Source of the DNA: an uncultured Ruminococcus sp.
Lineage (GTDB): Bacteria; Bacillota; Clostridia; Oscillospirales; Ruminococcaceae
NCBI RefSeq assembly: GCF_946187255.1
Contig: NZ_CAMHRZ010000080.1
Span: 1 to 12,635, forward strand
Direction: 5' to 3'
Length of the DNA: 12,635 nt
The position numbers and the translations under genes were made by a program. Within the stretch, counting starts at the first letter, position 1, and each line of letters opens with the position of its first letter. The notes under the pieces were generated by a model. That model did not search any database. It was given only the letters and a program-made list of their open reading frames with translations, and was not told the origin of the DNA. Shown here one piece after another: positions 6,669 through 12,635 of the stretch.

Positions 6669-7886
6669 GTGAAAAAGATGTTTGCGTGTATCATGTTCAT
6701 ACTTCCCGGGATCTGCGTCATCATCGGGGGGATATTTGTCGCGTTTTTTGCCAACAGGTTCTACTGCGAGACCACTGCGGTCATCACGGGTGTGCATCCG
6801 CAGGATGACGGCAAGCGCGTTGTTGATATAGAGTACACCGTGGACGGCGTTGTATACACGGGCAGCTACATATCTACGGGCAGCAGTGACATAGTGGGCA
6901 ATGAATACCCCATACTCTACGACCCCGACGACCCTGCGGACAACAAGGACGACAACTCGGCTTTAGGTGTGCCGATGATAATATTCGGGACGGTATGGTC
7001 GGGGCTTATCATACATTCGATGTACAGGAGGGACAAGATGTTATACAAGATCAAAAAGGGAAAGACGGAGATCTCCGCGCACATACACGGTGCGGAACTT
7101 CATTCGCTGAGATACGAGGGCAGGGAGTACCTATGGCAGAGCGGTGCAGCCTGGAAGCGTTATGCGCCGATACTTTTCCCGTTTATATGTTCGCCCAAGG
7201 GCGGGACTTACCGTGCGGGCGGCAGGGAATACACGATGAAAGCAAATCACGGCTTTGCCCGCGACTGTGATTTCAAGTTTGTGAAAAAGGGCGAAGATTT
7301 CATAGAGTTCGTGCTTTACGAGAACGAGGAGACTTTTGCGCAGTACCCCTATTCCTTTGAGTTCACGGTGCGCTACACTGTGCTGGAGAACGGTGTGAGG
7401 GTGGAGAATATCGTAGAAAACTCCGATGTAAAGGATATGTACTTCTATCTGGGCGGGCACCCTGCGTTCAACTGCCCGCTGACTAAGGGCGAGAGCTTTG
7501 AGGACTATGACATCATCTACGGTATGAACGAGCACATAACCGACCCTGCGGGGAATGTACTGGCGGACAACGGGAACACTCTTGCGGTGACAAGGGCAAT
7601 GTTCGACAATGACGCGATAATGATCGACAGACCGAATTCAAAGGCTGTGACGCTGAAAAGCCGCATATCGGGCAGGAGCGTCACGGTGAAGTTCCCGCAG
7701 TCGGACTGCATAGCGGTGTGGTCGCCGACGGGTGATGACAGGGCGGCGTTCGTATGTCTGGAGCCCTGGACTTCCCTGCCTGTATATGCCGATGATGCTT
7801 ATCCCGACATTGAGAACAAGCCCCACGCCATAAAGCTGGGTGCGGGGGAAAAATTCAGCTATTGCTATGAGATAGAGGTGCAGTGA
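6669..7886 (+). CDS. DUF3592-like membrane domain fused to aldose 1-epimerase
   Basis: This 405-aa frame joins two normally separate proteins. Residues 1-123 look like a DUF3592 protein: a membrane segment (about 5-28), an extracytoplasmic beta-rich part (about 32-95, TAVITGV, VDIEYTVDGVVYTG, YDPDDP) and a second membrane segment (about 98-117) ending in basic MYRRDK. Residues 124-405 form a complete aldose 1-epimerase (mutarotase, LacX-like), which interconverts alpha and beta anomers of hexoses. Its key residues are present: His194 (NHGFARD), His264 (GGHPAFN) and Glu365 (CLEPWTS). The start is GTG, with GGAGG (6654-6658) 10 nt upstream; the ATG at 6678 would be too far from it. A second strong RBS and ATG (7038) sit exactly at the domain boundary, so a free epimerase may also be made. 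The gene leads an operon and overlaps the dtd start by 1 nt. Confidence 0.85.
   Translation: MKKMFACIMFILPGICVIIGGIFVAFFANRFYCETTAVITGVHPQDDGKRVVDIEYTVDGVVYTGSYISTGSSDIVGNEYPILYDPDDPADNKDDNSALGVPMIIFGTVWSGLIIHSMYRRDKMLYKIKKGKTEISAHIHGAELHSLRYEGREYLWQSGAAWKRYAPILFPFICSPKGGTYRAGGREYTMKANHGFARDCDFKFVKKGEDFIEFVLYENEETFAQYPYSFEFTVRYTVLENGVRVENIVENSDVKDMYFYLGGHPAFNCPLTKGESFEDYDIIYGMNEHITDPAGNVLADNGNTLAVTRAMFDNDAIMIDRPNSKAVTLKSRISGRSVTVKFPQSDCIAVWSPTGDDRAAFVCLEPWTSLPVYADDAYPDIENKPHAIKLGAGEKFSYCYEIEVQ
7026..7040 (+). promoter_or_regulatory. Internal RBS and start codon for free aldose epimerase
   Basis: AGGAGGG (7026-7032) lies 5 nt upstream of an in-frame ATG (7038-7040). The protein from there begins MLYKIKKGKTEISAHIHGAE, which is where stand-alone LacX-like epimerases begin. 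A 282-aa epimerase (7038-7886) would be a normal full-length enzyme. This suggests two ancestral genes whose separating stop codon has been lost, or one gene giving two products. Confidence 0.7.
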
Positions 7887-8350
7887 TGAAAGTATTGATA
7901 CAGAGAGTTAATTATGCAAAGGTCGAGGTCGAAGGCAAGATCGTCGGACAGATAGGCAAGGGCTTCATGATACTCATGGGAGCGGGTCACGGCGATGACA
8001 AGAACGACTGCGAAAAGCTGGCGGACAAGGTTTGCAAGCTGCGCATATTCGCGGATGAGAACGGCAAGACCAATCTGGCGCTGAACGATGTGGGCGGAGA
8101 TATACTCTGCGTTAGCCAGTTCACGCTTTACGCCGACTGCCACAAGGGCAACCGCCCATCTTTCACGGATGCGGGCGCACCCGACAGATCGAATGAGCTG
8201 TATGAGTATTTCTGCAAATGCTGTGAGGAGCGCTTTGACGGCAAGGTGGAAAAGGGCATATTCGGGGCGGATATGAAAGTCACGCTGGAAAACGACGGAC
8301 CTTTCACAGTCATGATCGAATGCGTCGGCGGAGATATACTAAGGGACTAA
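7886..8350 (+). CDS. dtd: D-aminoacyl-tRNA deacylase
   Basis: DTD hydrolyses D-amino acids (for example D-Tyr) and glycine from mischarged tRNAs, protecting translation in the cytoplasm. The 154-aa length is normal. It starts with the family-typical MKVLIQRVNYAKVEVEG and has the catalytic SQFTLYAD segment (about 77-84), the NRPSF segment and the C-terminal NDGPFTV motif (the cross-subunit Gly-Pro). I chose ATG 7886 over GTG 7883 because it gives the canonical N terminus. It overlaps the preceding stop by 1 nt (TGATG) with AGAGGTG just upstream, implying translational coupling to the epimerase. After the usual end it carries a short tail, CVGGDILRD. Confidence 0.95.
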   Translation: MKVLIQRVNYAKVEVEGKIVGQIGKGFMILMGAGHGDDKNDCEKLADKVCKLRIFADENGKTNLALNDVGGDILCVSQFTLYADCHKGNRPSFTDAGAPDRSNELYEYFCKCCEERFDGKVEKGIFGADMKVTLENDGPFTVMIECVGGDILRD

Positions 8351-8353
8351 GGT

Positions 8354-8713
8354 ATGTACTGCAAGCTGTATATCCATGCGCCCTCCCCCGAAGCTGTTGC
8401 GCAGCTGCTTGAAAAGCACTTCGGCAAAGCGGAGAAAAAGCGGCGGGACTGTTATTTCAGGGACTTTGAGATGATGCTCAAAAGGAACGAGGAAGCCGAC
8501 AGTAAGAAAATGAGTATGCCATCGGAGGGCTTTCTGTACTATGAGGTCATGGCGGAGACAGAATTTTACAGAGAGCATATCAAGCTGACGGACAGTATTC
8601 TTCGTCTGCTGCGTGAAAACGGTATGCCGGCAGCGGCAGCCTGCGATTATGAGCAGGAGCTTGAAGAAAAGAATATCACAAGCGTAAGGAGAAGTGTATG
8701 GAATATACCGTAA
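8354..8713 (+). CDS. Uncharacterised 119-aa protein
   Basis: I cannot name this family with confidence. The protein is soluble, without a signal peptide or membrane segment. It starts MYCKLYIHAPSPEAVAQLLEKHFG, has a lysine/arginine-rich middle, the segment EGFLYYEVMAE (about 57-67) and an end with AAAACDYEQELEEK (about 94-107). The alternation suggests a small alpha/beta fold. The FLYY and CDYEQEL elements resemble a small hypothetical or immunity-like family I recall from Firmicutes, but that is weak. It begins 3 nt after dtd with a poor SD (AAGG), so translation probably depends on coupling. Its last 16 nt overlap the GNAT gene, whose SD lies inside it. Confidence 0.8.
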   Translation: MYCKLYIHAPSPEAVAQLLEKHFGKAEKKRRDCYFRDFEMMLKRNEEADSKKMSMPSEGFLYYEVMAETEFYREHIKLTDSILRLLRENGMPAAAACDYEQELEEKNITSVRRSVWNIP

Positions 8714-9171
8714 GACCGCTGAAAGAGAGCGAATACGATGTGCTGAACGATTTTCTCTATGAAGCCATATTCATCCCCGAAGGCGTTGAACCGCCGCCAA
8801 AGGATATAATCGAAAGACCCGAACTGCGGGTGTACACAGAGGATTTCGGCACCCGCAAAGGCGACTGCGCCCTTTGTGCGGAATGCGGTGGCAGGATAGT
8901 CGGGGCGGTGTGGACGCGGATAATGGACGATTACGGTCATATTGACGACGATACGCCATCCTTTGCCATATCCCTTTTCAGGGAATACAGAGGTATGGGC
9001 ATTGGCACTGCGCTGATGCGGGCGATGCTGGATAGGCTGAAAAATGAGGGCTACAGGCGTGCTTCACTGGCGGTGCAGAAAGCGAATTACGCAGTAAGGC
9101 TTTACCAAAAAGTGGGATTTGAAACGGTGGACGAGAACGACGAGGAGTACATAATGCTGTGGAGGGCTTGA
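8698..9171 (+). CDS. GNAT-family N-acetyltransferase
   Basis: This 157-aa acetyltransferase uses acetyl-CoA to modify an amine substrate that the sequence does not reveal. The acetyl-CoA-binding motif A is clear: after FAISLFREY, RGMGIGTALM (98-107) gives the RxxGxG pyrophosphate loop. Motif B follows (ASLAVQKANYAVRLYQKVGFE, about 122-142), with the Tyr and the xLYxKxGF pattern typical of the family. The N-terminal VRPLKESEYDVLNDFLYEA is also typical. The SD AAGGAGAA (8686-8693) lies 4 nt before the ATG, inside the end of the previous gene (16-nt overlap). Substrates may be protein N termini, amino acids or small molecules. Confidence 0.92.
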   Translation: MEYTVRPLKESEYDVLNDFLYEAIFIPEGVEPPPKDIIERPELRVYTEDFGTRKGDCALCAECGGRIVGAVWTRIMDDYGHIDDDTPSFAISLFREYRGMGIGTALMRAMLDRLKNEGYRRASLAVQKANYAVRLYQKVGFETVDENDEEYIMLWRA

Positions 9172-9172
9172 A

Positions 9173-10033
9173 ATGAAGCAGGCGAAAAAGATACTGATGA
9201 AAGCCTTTGACTACAAGAATGTTGACGGCAGATATATCAGGGTCGGCATAACCGATGAGGAGTACAGCCACGCAAAGCGCATGGGCATAATGTTCCCGAA
9301 GCAGGCAACGCTTGGTCACGATGAGTGCATGGGGCGCATTGCAAAGGCAGTAAGTAATATCACCCCCGAAGATGCGGCAAATGCTTTTCTTTACAGCCTG
9401 TCCACAAGGGCGCTGGAATACCGTTCGGTGCTGGGAAGCTACCACTACGCAGGGGCGATACCCCAACACGAATGTACTGGACAGAGATCCTGCGATATAT
9501 GCAAATGGGACTGCTACAACGACCACAAGATCGACCACGAATACGAAAACCTCTACAATGTTTTAAGCTACGAGAGGTACAAATACGGCGGAGTGCGGCA
9601 CGAAAGGGCTGTGTATGCGCTGTTTGATATGGAGAGGTTCCTTGAACTGCCCAAAGTACAGCACACCGAAGAGGACGAACGGATACTCACAGGCATCATC
9701 TCTGCGGCGGAGGGACTTGCGCCCTCAAACAAGGCGGGCGCTTTGCAGAAGGCGCTGACAGGTGCAAAGCTGTTCAAGTCAAACAAGAATGAAGTGGATG
9801 TGCTGCTGGATATTCTTGGTATATGCGGGATACTTGAAGACCCCAAACATCCATGCTATGCGGAGGATTTCATGTCCACCCTAAACAGGGACCCGCCCGA
9901 ACTGACGAATGACTATTCCTATCCGCTGAACCACTGGAAAGCGGAACACGGCGTGAACATAGCTCGTCTCAAAGAGGTATTCGGCGGCACTGTTGAGCCC
10001 GATATTTGGCGTGATATTATACACGGAGGTTAA
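9173..10033 (+). CDS. Uncharacterised protein with a Cys-cluster (possible metal site)
   Basis: I do not recognise this 286-aa protein. It appears soluble, with no signal peptide or membrane segment. The notable element is C-x5-C-x2-C-x3-C (Cys101, 107, 110, 114) within HECTGQRSCDICKWDC, next to His91, His99, His118 and His122. This could hold zinc or an iron-sulfur cluster. The region after it is rich in aromatic and charged residues (YENLYNVLSYERYKYGG), and the rest looks mainly helical. GGAGGG (9161-9166) lies 6 nt before the ATG. It starts 1 nt after the GNAT stop and ends 1 nt before the phosphatase start, so it is firmly part of the operon. Codon use matches the neighbours and gives no sign of recent transfer. 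Confidence 0.88.
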   Translation: MKQAKKILMKAFDYKNVDGRYIRVGITDEEYSHAKRMGIMFPKQATLGHDECMGRIAKAVSNITPEDAANAFLYSLSTRALEYRSVLGSYHYAGAIPQHECTGQRSCDICKWDCYNDHKIDHEYENLYNVLSYERYKYGGVRHERAVYALFDMERFLELPKVQHTEEDERILTGIISAAEGLAPSNKAGALQKALTGAKLFKSNKNEVDVLLDILGICGILEDPKHPCYAEDFMSTLNRDPPELTNDYSYPLNHWKAEHGVNIARLKEVFGGTVEPDIWRDIIHGG

Positions 10034-10034
10034 A

Positions 10035-10724
10035 ATGAGGATACTTATACTAAGACACGGAGAGCCCGATTATGCAAAGGACTGCCTGACCGAAAAGGGC
10101 ATCGCGCAGGCAAAACTGCTGGCTGAAAGGCTGGCGGGTGAGGATATAAAGGGCTTTTATGTTTCACCGATGGGCAGAGCGCGTGAGACCTGTGATATCA
10201 CGCTGGAAAAATTTCCCGACAAGCAGGCGGAAGTATGCGATTGGCTGCACGAGTTCGACCTGATGTGGACTAACCCCGACAGCGGCAAAAGGGAGATGGT
10301 ATGGGATGTGCCCCCCGACTACTGGACGGAGATGCCCGAAATGTACGAAAAGGACGGCTGGTATTCTCAGCCCGCAATGGCAGCCGCAGGAATGGAAGAG
10401 CGCATAAAGGGCGTGAATGCGGGCATTGATGAGGTACTGGCAAAGTACGGGCTCATCCGCAGCGGCAGGCATTATGAGGTAAAGCGCAAGTGCGATGACA
10501 CCATAGCGCTGTTTTGCCACTTCGGGGCGATGTGCGCAGTAACGGCGCACCTGCTGAATATATCCCCGATGATAGTATGGCAGGGCTTCAACGCCGACTT
10601 CACCGCCGTCACCGAGTTATGCACCGACGACCGCTACGGAAGCAAAGCGAATTTCCGTATCTGCACATTCAACGATACTCACCATATCAGCGAACACGAA
10701 CGCACTCAGCTGACGGCAAAATAA
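10035..10724 (+). CDS. Histidine phosphatase (phosphoglycerate mutase-like) family protein
   Basis: This 229-aa protein belongs to the phosphoglycerate mutase/histidine phosphatase superfamily, which transfers phosphate through a phospho-histidine. The catalytic motif RHGE is at 7-10 (His8), the SPMGRARET segment at 44-52 gives the phosphate-binding Arg, a possible acid Glu is at 73, and the second His is in FCHFG (His162). The start is ATG 10035: GGAGG (10025-10029) is 5 nt upstream and the N terminus MRILILRHGE is canonical. A GTG at 9993 in the same frame lies inside the previous gene and is not used. It is the last gene of the operon, 1 nt after the Cys-cluster gene and before a hairpin terminator. 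The real substrate (sugar phosphate, nucleotide or other) is not predictable. Confidence 0.93.
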   Translation: MRILILRHGEPDYAKDCLTEKGIAQAKLLAERLAGEDIKGFYVSPMGRARETCDITLEKFPDKQAEVCDWLHEFDLMWTNPDSGKREMVWDVPPDYWTEMPEMYEKDGWYSQPAMAAAGMEERIKGVNAGIDEVLAKYGLIRSGRHYEVKRKCDDTIALFCHFGAMCAVTAHLLNISPMIVWQGFNADFTAVTELCTDDRYGSKANFRICTFNDTHHISEHERTQLTAK

Positions 10725-10736
10725 TATAAAGAACAA

Positions 10737-10760
10737 CGGGATATGCCTGCGCATATCCCG
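10737..10760. terminator. Bidirectional terminator between convergent operons
   Basis: CGGGATATGC (10737-10746) and GCATATCCCG (10751-10760) form a perfect 10-bp stem with a 4-nt loop. On the minus strand it is followed by TTGTTCTTTATATTATTTT, a good T-rich tail for the thrB operon. On the plus strand the tail CTAATTGTTTG is weaker but plausible for the six-gene operon. Confidence 0.85.
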
Positions 10761-10778
10761 CTAATTGTTTGCTGTGTA

Positions 10779-11666
10779 TCAGTATATGACCGTACCTTCG
10801 TTATCTATCGCAAGTTCCTTGACCTGCCAGCCGCTGAGACCTGCGTTATCGAGGGAGAATTTCATCTTGCCTGCAAAATATTTGTTCTCCACATCGACTA
10901 TCGACATGACGGTGGGACCTGCGCCGCTTATATAGCTGGCGTAAGCACCGTGAGTGTAGGCTATGTCGAAGACCTCTCTGCATCCGGGTATCAGTTCCAT
11001 ACGGTAGGGCTGATGCAGCTTGTCGTGTACCGCAGTGCGCAGGTTCTCGAATTTTCCTGTGAGCAGTGAAGCCGAAAACAGCGCCGCTCTTGAAAGATTG
11101 TACACCGCGTCCTTGTGGGAGACCTCTTTCGGCAGACACGCTCTCGCTTCCTCTGTCTTCAATTCAAAGTCGGGTATCATCGCCACGAATTTCAGCTTTG
11201 TGTAGACCTCCTGCTTTACCCAATGCACCTTCCTGCCGTCAAATACAGCGGTGACTATGCCGCCCAACAGTGCAGGTGCGGTGTTGTCGGGGTGTCCCTC
11301 TATCTGCGCCGCAAGATCCACCAGATCGTCCTTTGTCAGCGGGTCTCCGAGCATCCTGTTAGCCCCCACAAGTCCCGCGATTATGCAGGCTGAGGACGAA
11401 CCCAGTCCCCTCGCCATAGGGATATTGTTGGTCTGTCTCAGCTTCATACCCGACAGCTTTTTGCCGCACACCGCATACAGATCCTTTGCCGATAAGTATA
11501 TGAGATTTCGCTCGTCACAGGGAACTTCCACACCGTCAGCCGAAGCTATATCAATGGTGTCGCTCTCCTCCATCTCCACATAGTTGTAATAGTTCAGCGC
11601 CAGACCCAACGCATCGAAGCCTGCACCCAGATTTGCCGATGTGGCGGGTATCTGTATCTTATACAT
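10779..11666 (-). CDS. thrB: Homoserine kinase
   Basis: ThrB phosphorylates homoserine to O-phosphohomoserine with ATP, in the threonine branch of aspartate-family biosynthesis. The 295-aa length is normal. GHMP-kinase motifs are intact: PATSANLGAGFD (7-18), the ATP-binding PMARGLGSSSA (83-93), HPDN (125-128) and the C-terminal SGAGPT (247-252). TGAGGAAG (11671-11678, minus strand) lies 4 nt before the ATG. It follows the radical SAM gene by 25 nt on the same strand and likely shares its promoter at 12346-12374. The usual neighbours hom and thrC are not in the window. Transcription ends at the hairpin 10737-10760. Confidence 0.97.
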   Translation of the reverse strand: MYKIQIPATSANLGAGFDALGLALNYYNYVEMEESDTIDIASADGVEVPCDERNLIYLSAKDLYAVCGKKLSGMKLRQTNNIPMARGLGSSSACIIAGLVGANRMLGDPLTKDDLVDLAAQIEGHPDNTAPALLGGIVTAVFDGRKVHWVKQEVYTKLKFVAMIPDFELKTEEARACLPKEVSHKDAVYNLSRAALFSASLLTGKFENLRTAVHDKLHQPYRMELIPGCREVFDIAYTHGAYASYISGAGPTVMSIVDVENKYFAGKMKFSLDNAGLSGWQVKELAIDNEGTVIY

Positions 11667-11691
11667 TTTACTTCCTCATTTCCGCAGATCA

Positions 11692-12309
11692 TTAAGTTTC
11701 AAGGGGACGTACCCTCAGTGTCACGCCGATGCTGTCGGCTATCGCCTGTGACTTTGCGATCTCCTCCTCACCGATAACGTCCACAACGGTGAGTATCACA
11801 TTGGGTACATACTCCTTCATGTTCTTTGCAAAATCCAGCATTGCCGCAAAGCAGTCCTTATCCTTCCACTTGGGGCGGGTTATCGCCATATAAGCCTCAC
11901 TGTCGGAGGCGTTCAGGCTTATGGAGACTGTGTCCAGCAGACCCTTGAAGTCCTGTTCTGTCTTCCTCTCGTGTATGAGATCGGCAAGCCCGTTGGTGTT
12001 GAGCCTGATGGGTGTGTCGCACACAGAGCGTATATATTCAGCCGTTTTCAGCAGTATATCCAGCTCGCTGGTGGGTTCGCCGTAACCGCAGAAGATTATC
12101 TCCTTGTAGGAAGAAAGATCGCGTGTTTTCAGGTTTTCCAGCACTTCTTCCAGCGTCGGCTGATGTTCCAGCCACAGCGGGTCAGAACCGTAAGCGCCGT
12201 CATCGTTCTGACGCAGGCAGAAGGTGCAGGCGCAGGGACATTTATTCGTTATATTGAGATACAGCTTTCCCCATAACTCATAGGATATGGTCATCGCAGT
12301 CTTTTTCAT
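11692..12309 (-). CDS. TatD-associated radical SAM protein
   Basis: This 205-aa protein is a small radical SAM enzyme. Cys24, Cys28 and Cys31 in NKCPCACTFC form the CxxxCxxC site for the 4Fe-4S cluster that cleaves S-adenosylmethionine. GYGEP (75-79) is the SAM-binding GGE-type motif. The opening TISYELWGKLYLNITNKC and the WLEHQPTLEEVLENL segment (46-60) match the small family usually named for its link to TatD nucleases. No TatD gene is in this window, and the reaction is unknown. The start is ATG 12309 (GGAGG 9 nt upstream). A more distal in-frame ATG at 12357 would overlap the promoter and is rejected. An extra cysteine (Cys26) lies within the cluster motif. It heads an operon with thrB. 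Confidence 0.88.
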   Translation of the reverse strand: MKKTAMTISYELWGKLYLNITNKCPCACTFCLRQNDDGAYGSDPLWLEHQPTLEEVLENLKTRDLSSYKEIIFCGYGEPTSELDILLKTAEYIRSVCDTPIRLNTNGLADLIHERKTEQDFKGLLDTVSISLNASDSEAYMAITRPKWKDKDCFAAMLDFAKNMKEYVPNVILTVVDVIGEEEIAKSQAIADSIGVTLRVRPLET

Positions 12310-12345
12310 GTTTATTCCTCCGTTTGCAGATATAAGTATGTTATT

Positions 12346-12374
12346 ATTATAACACATCTCCCTATAAAAGTAAA
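12346..12374 (-). promoter_or_regulatory. Sigma-A promoter of the radical SAM-thrB operon
   Basis: On the minus strand, TTTACT (12374-12369), a 17-nt spacer and TATAAT (12351-12346) with an extended TG (12354-12353) form a good promoter. Transcription would begin near 12339, giving a leader of about 30 nt that includes the SD. Confidence 0.8.
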
Positions 12375-12415
12375 GCTACCGAGAAGCAAATTATCTCCCT
12401 TTCCGTGTCGGTAAC
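12375..12415. promoter_or_regulatory. Inverted repeat next to the radical SAM promoter
   Basis: GCTACCGA (12375-12382) and TCGGTAAC (12408-12415) can pair over 8 bp (one G-U) around a 25-nt spacer. The near arm abuts the -35 box. It may be a regulatory site. It may also be the terminator stem of a minus-strand gene to the right, since TTTACTTTTAT follows it on that strand. The evidence does not decide. Confidence 0.35.
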
Positions 12416-12635
12416 GTGACGAGCCGTCCGCCCGAGGACTTATAACATACTGTCCGGGAAAATAAAAGCATAATTTTATACAAATGCAGAAAGAGCGCCG
12501 CCGCAAAAAACAGGGGTTCTAACCACATAGATCCGCATCATAACGGCTTTCAATACGATGATAAAAATATACCTCAAAAAAAAGACAAAAAAAGGCAATG
12601 GCAGACATCGGGTCGTCAGTTTATCAAACCGCGTA
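12416..12635. other. Right-end region without a supported gene
   Basis: No convincing coding frame, RBS or RNA gene is visible here. The region holds two poly-A runs around 12574-12594 (T-runs on the minus strand, with no stable stem before them) and a small GTCC/GGAC complementarity near 12429-12442. It may be the intergenic region of a gene beyond the edge. Confidence 0.5.

Noticed and set aside
6386..6808. 140-codon plus-strand frame across the divergent intergenic region
   Set aside because: It spans the palindrome and the operon promoter, overlaps the start of the fusion gene in another frame, and has no RBS or recognisable domain.
8978..9538. 186-codon minus-strand frame opposite the GNAT and Cys-cluster genes
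   Set aside because: It is antisense to two well-supported genes with RBSs, and no domain is seen.
9993..10034. Upstream GTG start for the histidine phosphatase
   Set aside because: It lies inside the previous gene and lacks a suitable SD. The ATG at 10035 has a GGAGG and gives the canonical MRILILRHGE start.
12310..12357. Longer N terminus for the radical SAM protein from ATG 12357
   Set aside because: The extra 16 codons overlap the -10 box and have no SD, while the ATG at 12309 has a GGAGG at good distance and starts as the family does.
12312..12506. 64-codon minus-strand frame at the right end
   Set aside because: It covers the radical SAM promoter and SD, has no RBS of its own and has an unnatural composition.
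1..12635. tRNA, rRNA, CRISPR array, insertion sequence or prophage
   Set aside because: Reading through the window showed no regularly spaced repeats, no transposase or integrase motif and no tRNA cloverleaf. A dedicated search was not possible here.

Overview
The window looks like chromosomal DNA of a Gram-positive clostridial gut or rumen bacterium. A Ruminococcus-like member of the Oscillospiraceae is my best guess. The reasons are strong AGGAGG-type ribosome binding sites, sigma-A-type promoters with extended -10 elements, moderate GC content, a multi-domain family 2 glycosidase, a YitT-type membrane protein and a TatD-associated radical SAM protein. The genus is inferred; no rRNA gene is present. 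I saw no tRNA, CRISPR array, insertion sequence, integrase or phage gene.

Left part (1-3440, + strand): a family 2 glycoside hydrolase (beta-galactosidase type) runs off the left edge, followed 33 nt later by a YitT-family membrane protein and a perfect 15-bp hairpin. The first ~100 nt are AT-rich (30% GC, against 54% in the next 100 nt). They read in frame as the tail of a type IA topoisomerase zinc finger rather than as GH2 sequence, so the left end is probably a junction or chimera.

Middle (3481-6414): a consensus promoter (TTGACA, 17 nt, TGaTATAAT) drives the translational GTPase typA behind a leader of about 180 nt that contains an attenuator-like hairpin. typA converges, across a GC-rich terminator, on a minus-strand pair: a small single-pass membrane protein and an XRE-type regulator with three membrane segments. 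The regulator has its own promoter, overlapped by an 8-bp inverted repeat.

Operon 6610-10760 (+ strand): a recognisable promoter is followed by six tightly packed genes. They are an in-frame fusion of a DUF3592-type membrane domain with a complete aldose-1-epimerase, dtd (D-aminoacyl-tRNA deacylase), an unrecognised 119-aa protein, a GNAT acetyltransferase, an unrecognised Cys-cluster protein and a histidine phosphatase. Intergenic distances run from -16 to +3 nt. The operon ends at a hairpin shared with the convergent next operon.

Right part (10779-12635, - strand): a sigma-A promoter drives a TatD-associated radical SAM protein and then thrB (homoserine kinase). The last ~280 nt to the right edge carry no gene I can support.

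The most noteworthy points are the DUF3592-epimerase fusion, which keeps a perfect internal RBS and start codon exactly at the domain boundary, the abrupt chimeric left end, the Cys-cluster protein of unknown function, and the operator-like dyads around the membrane-anchored regulator.
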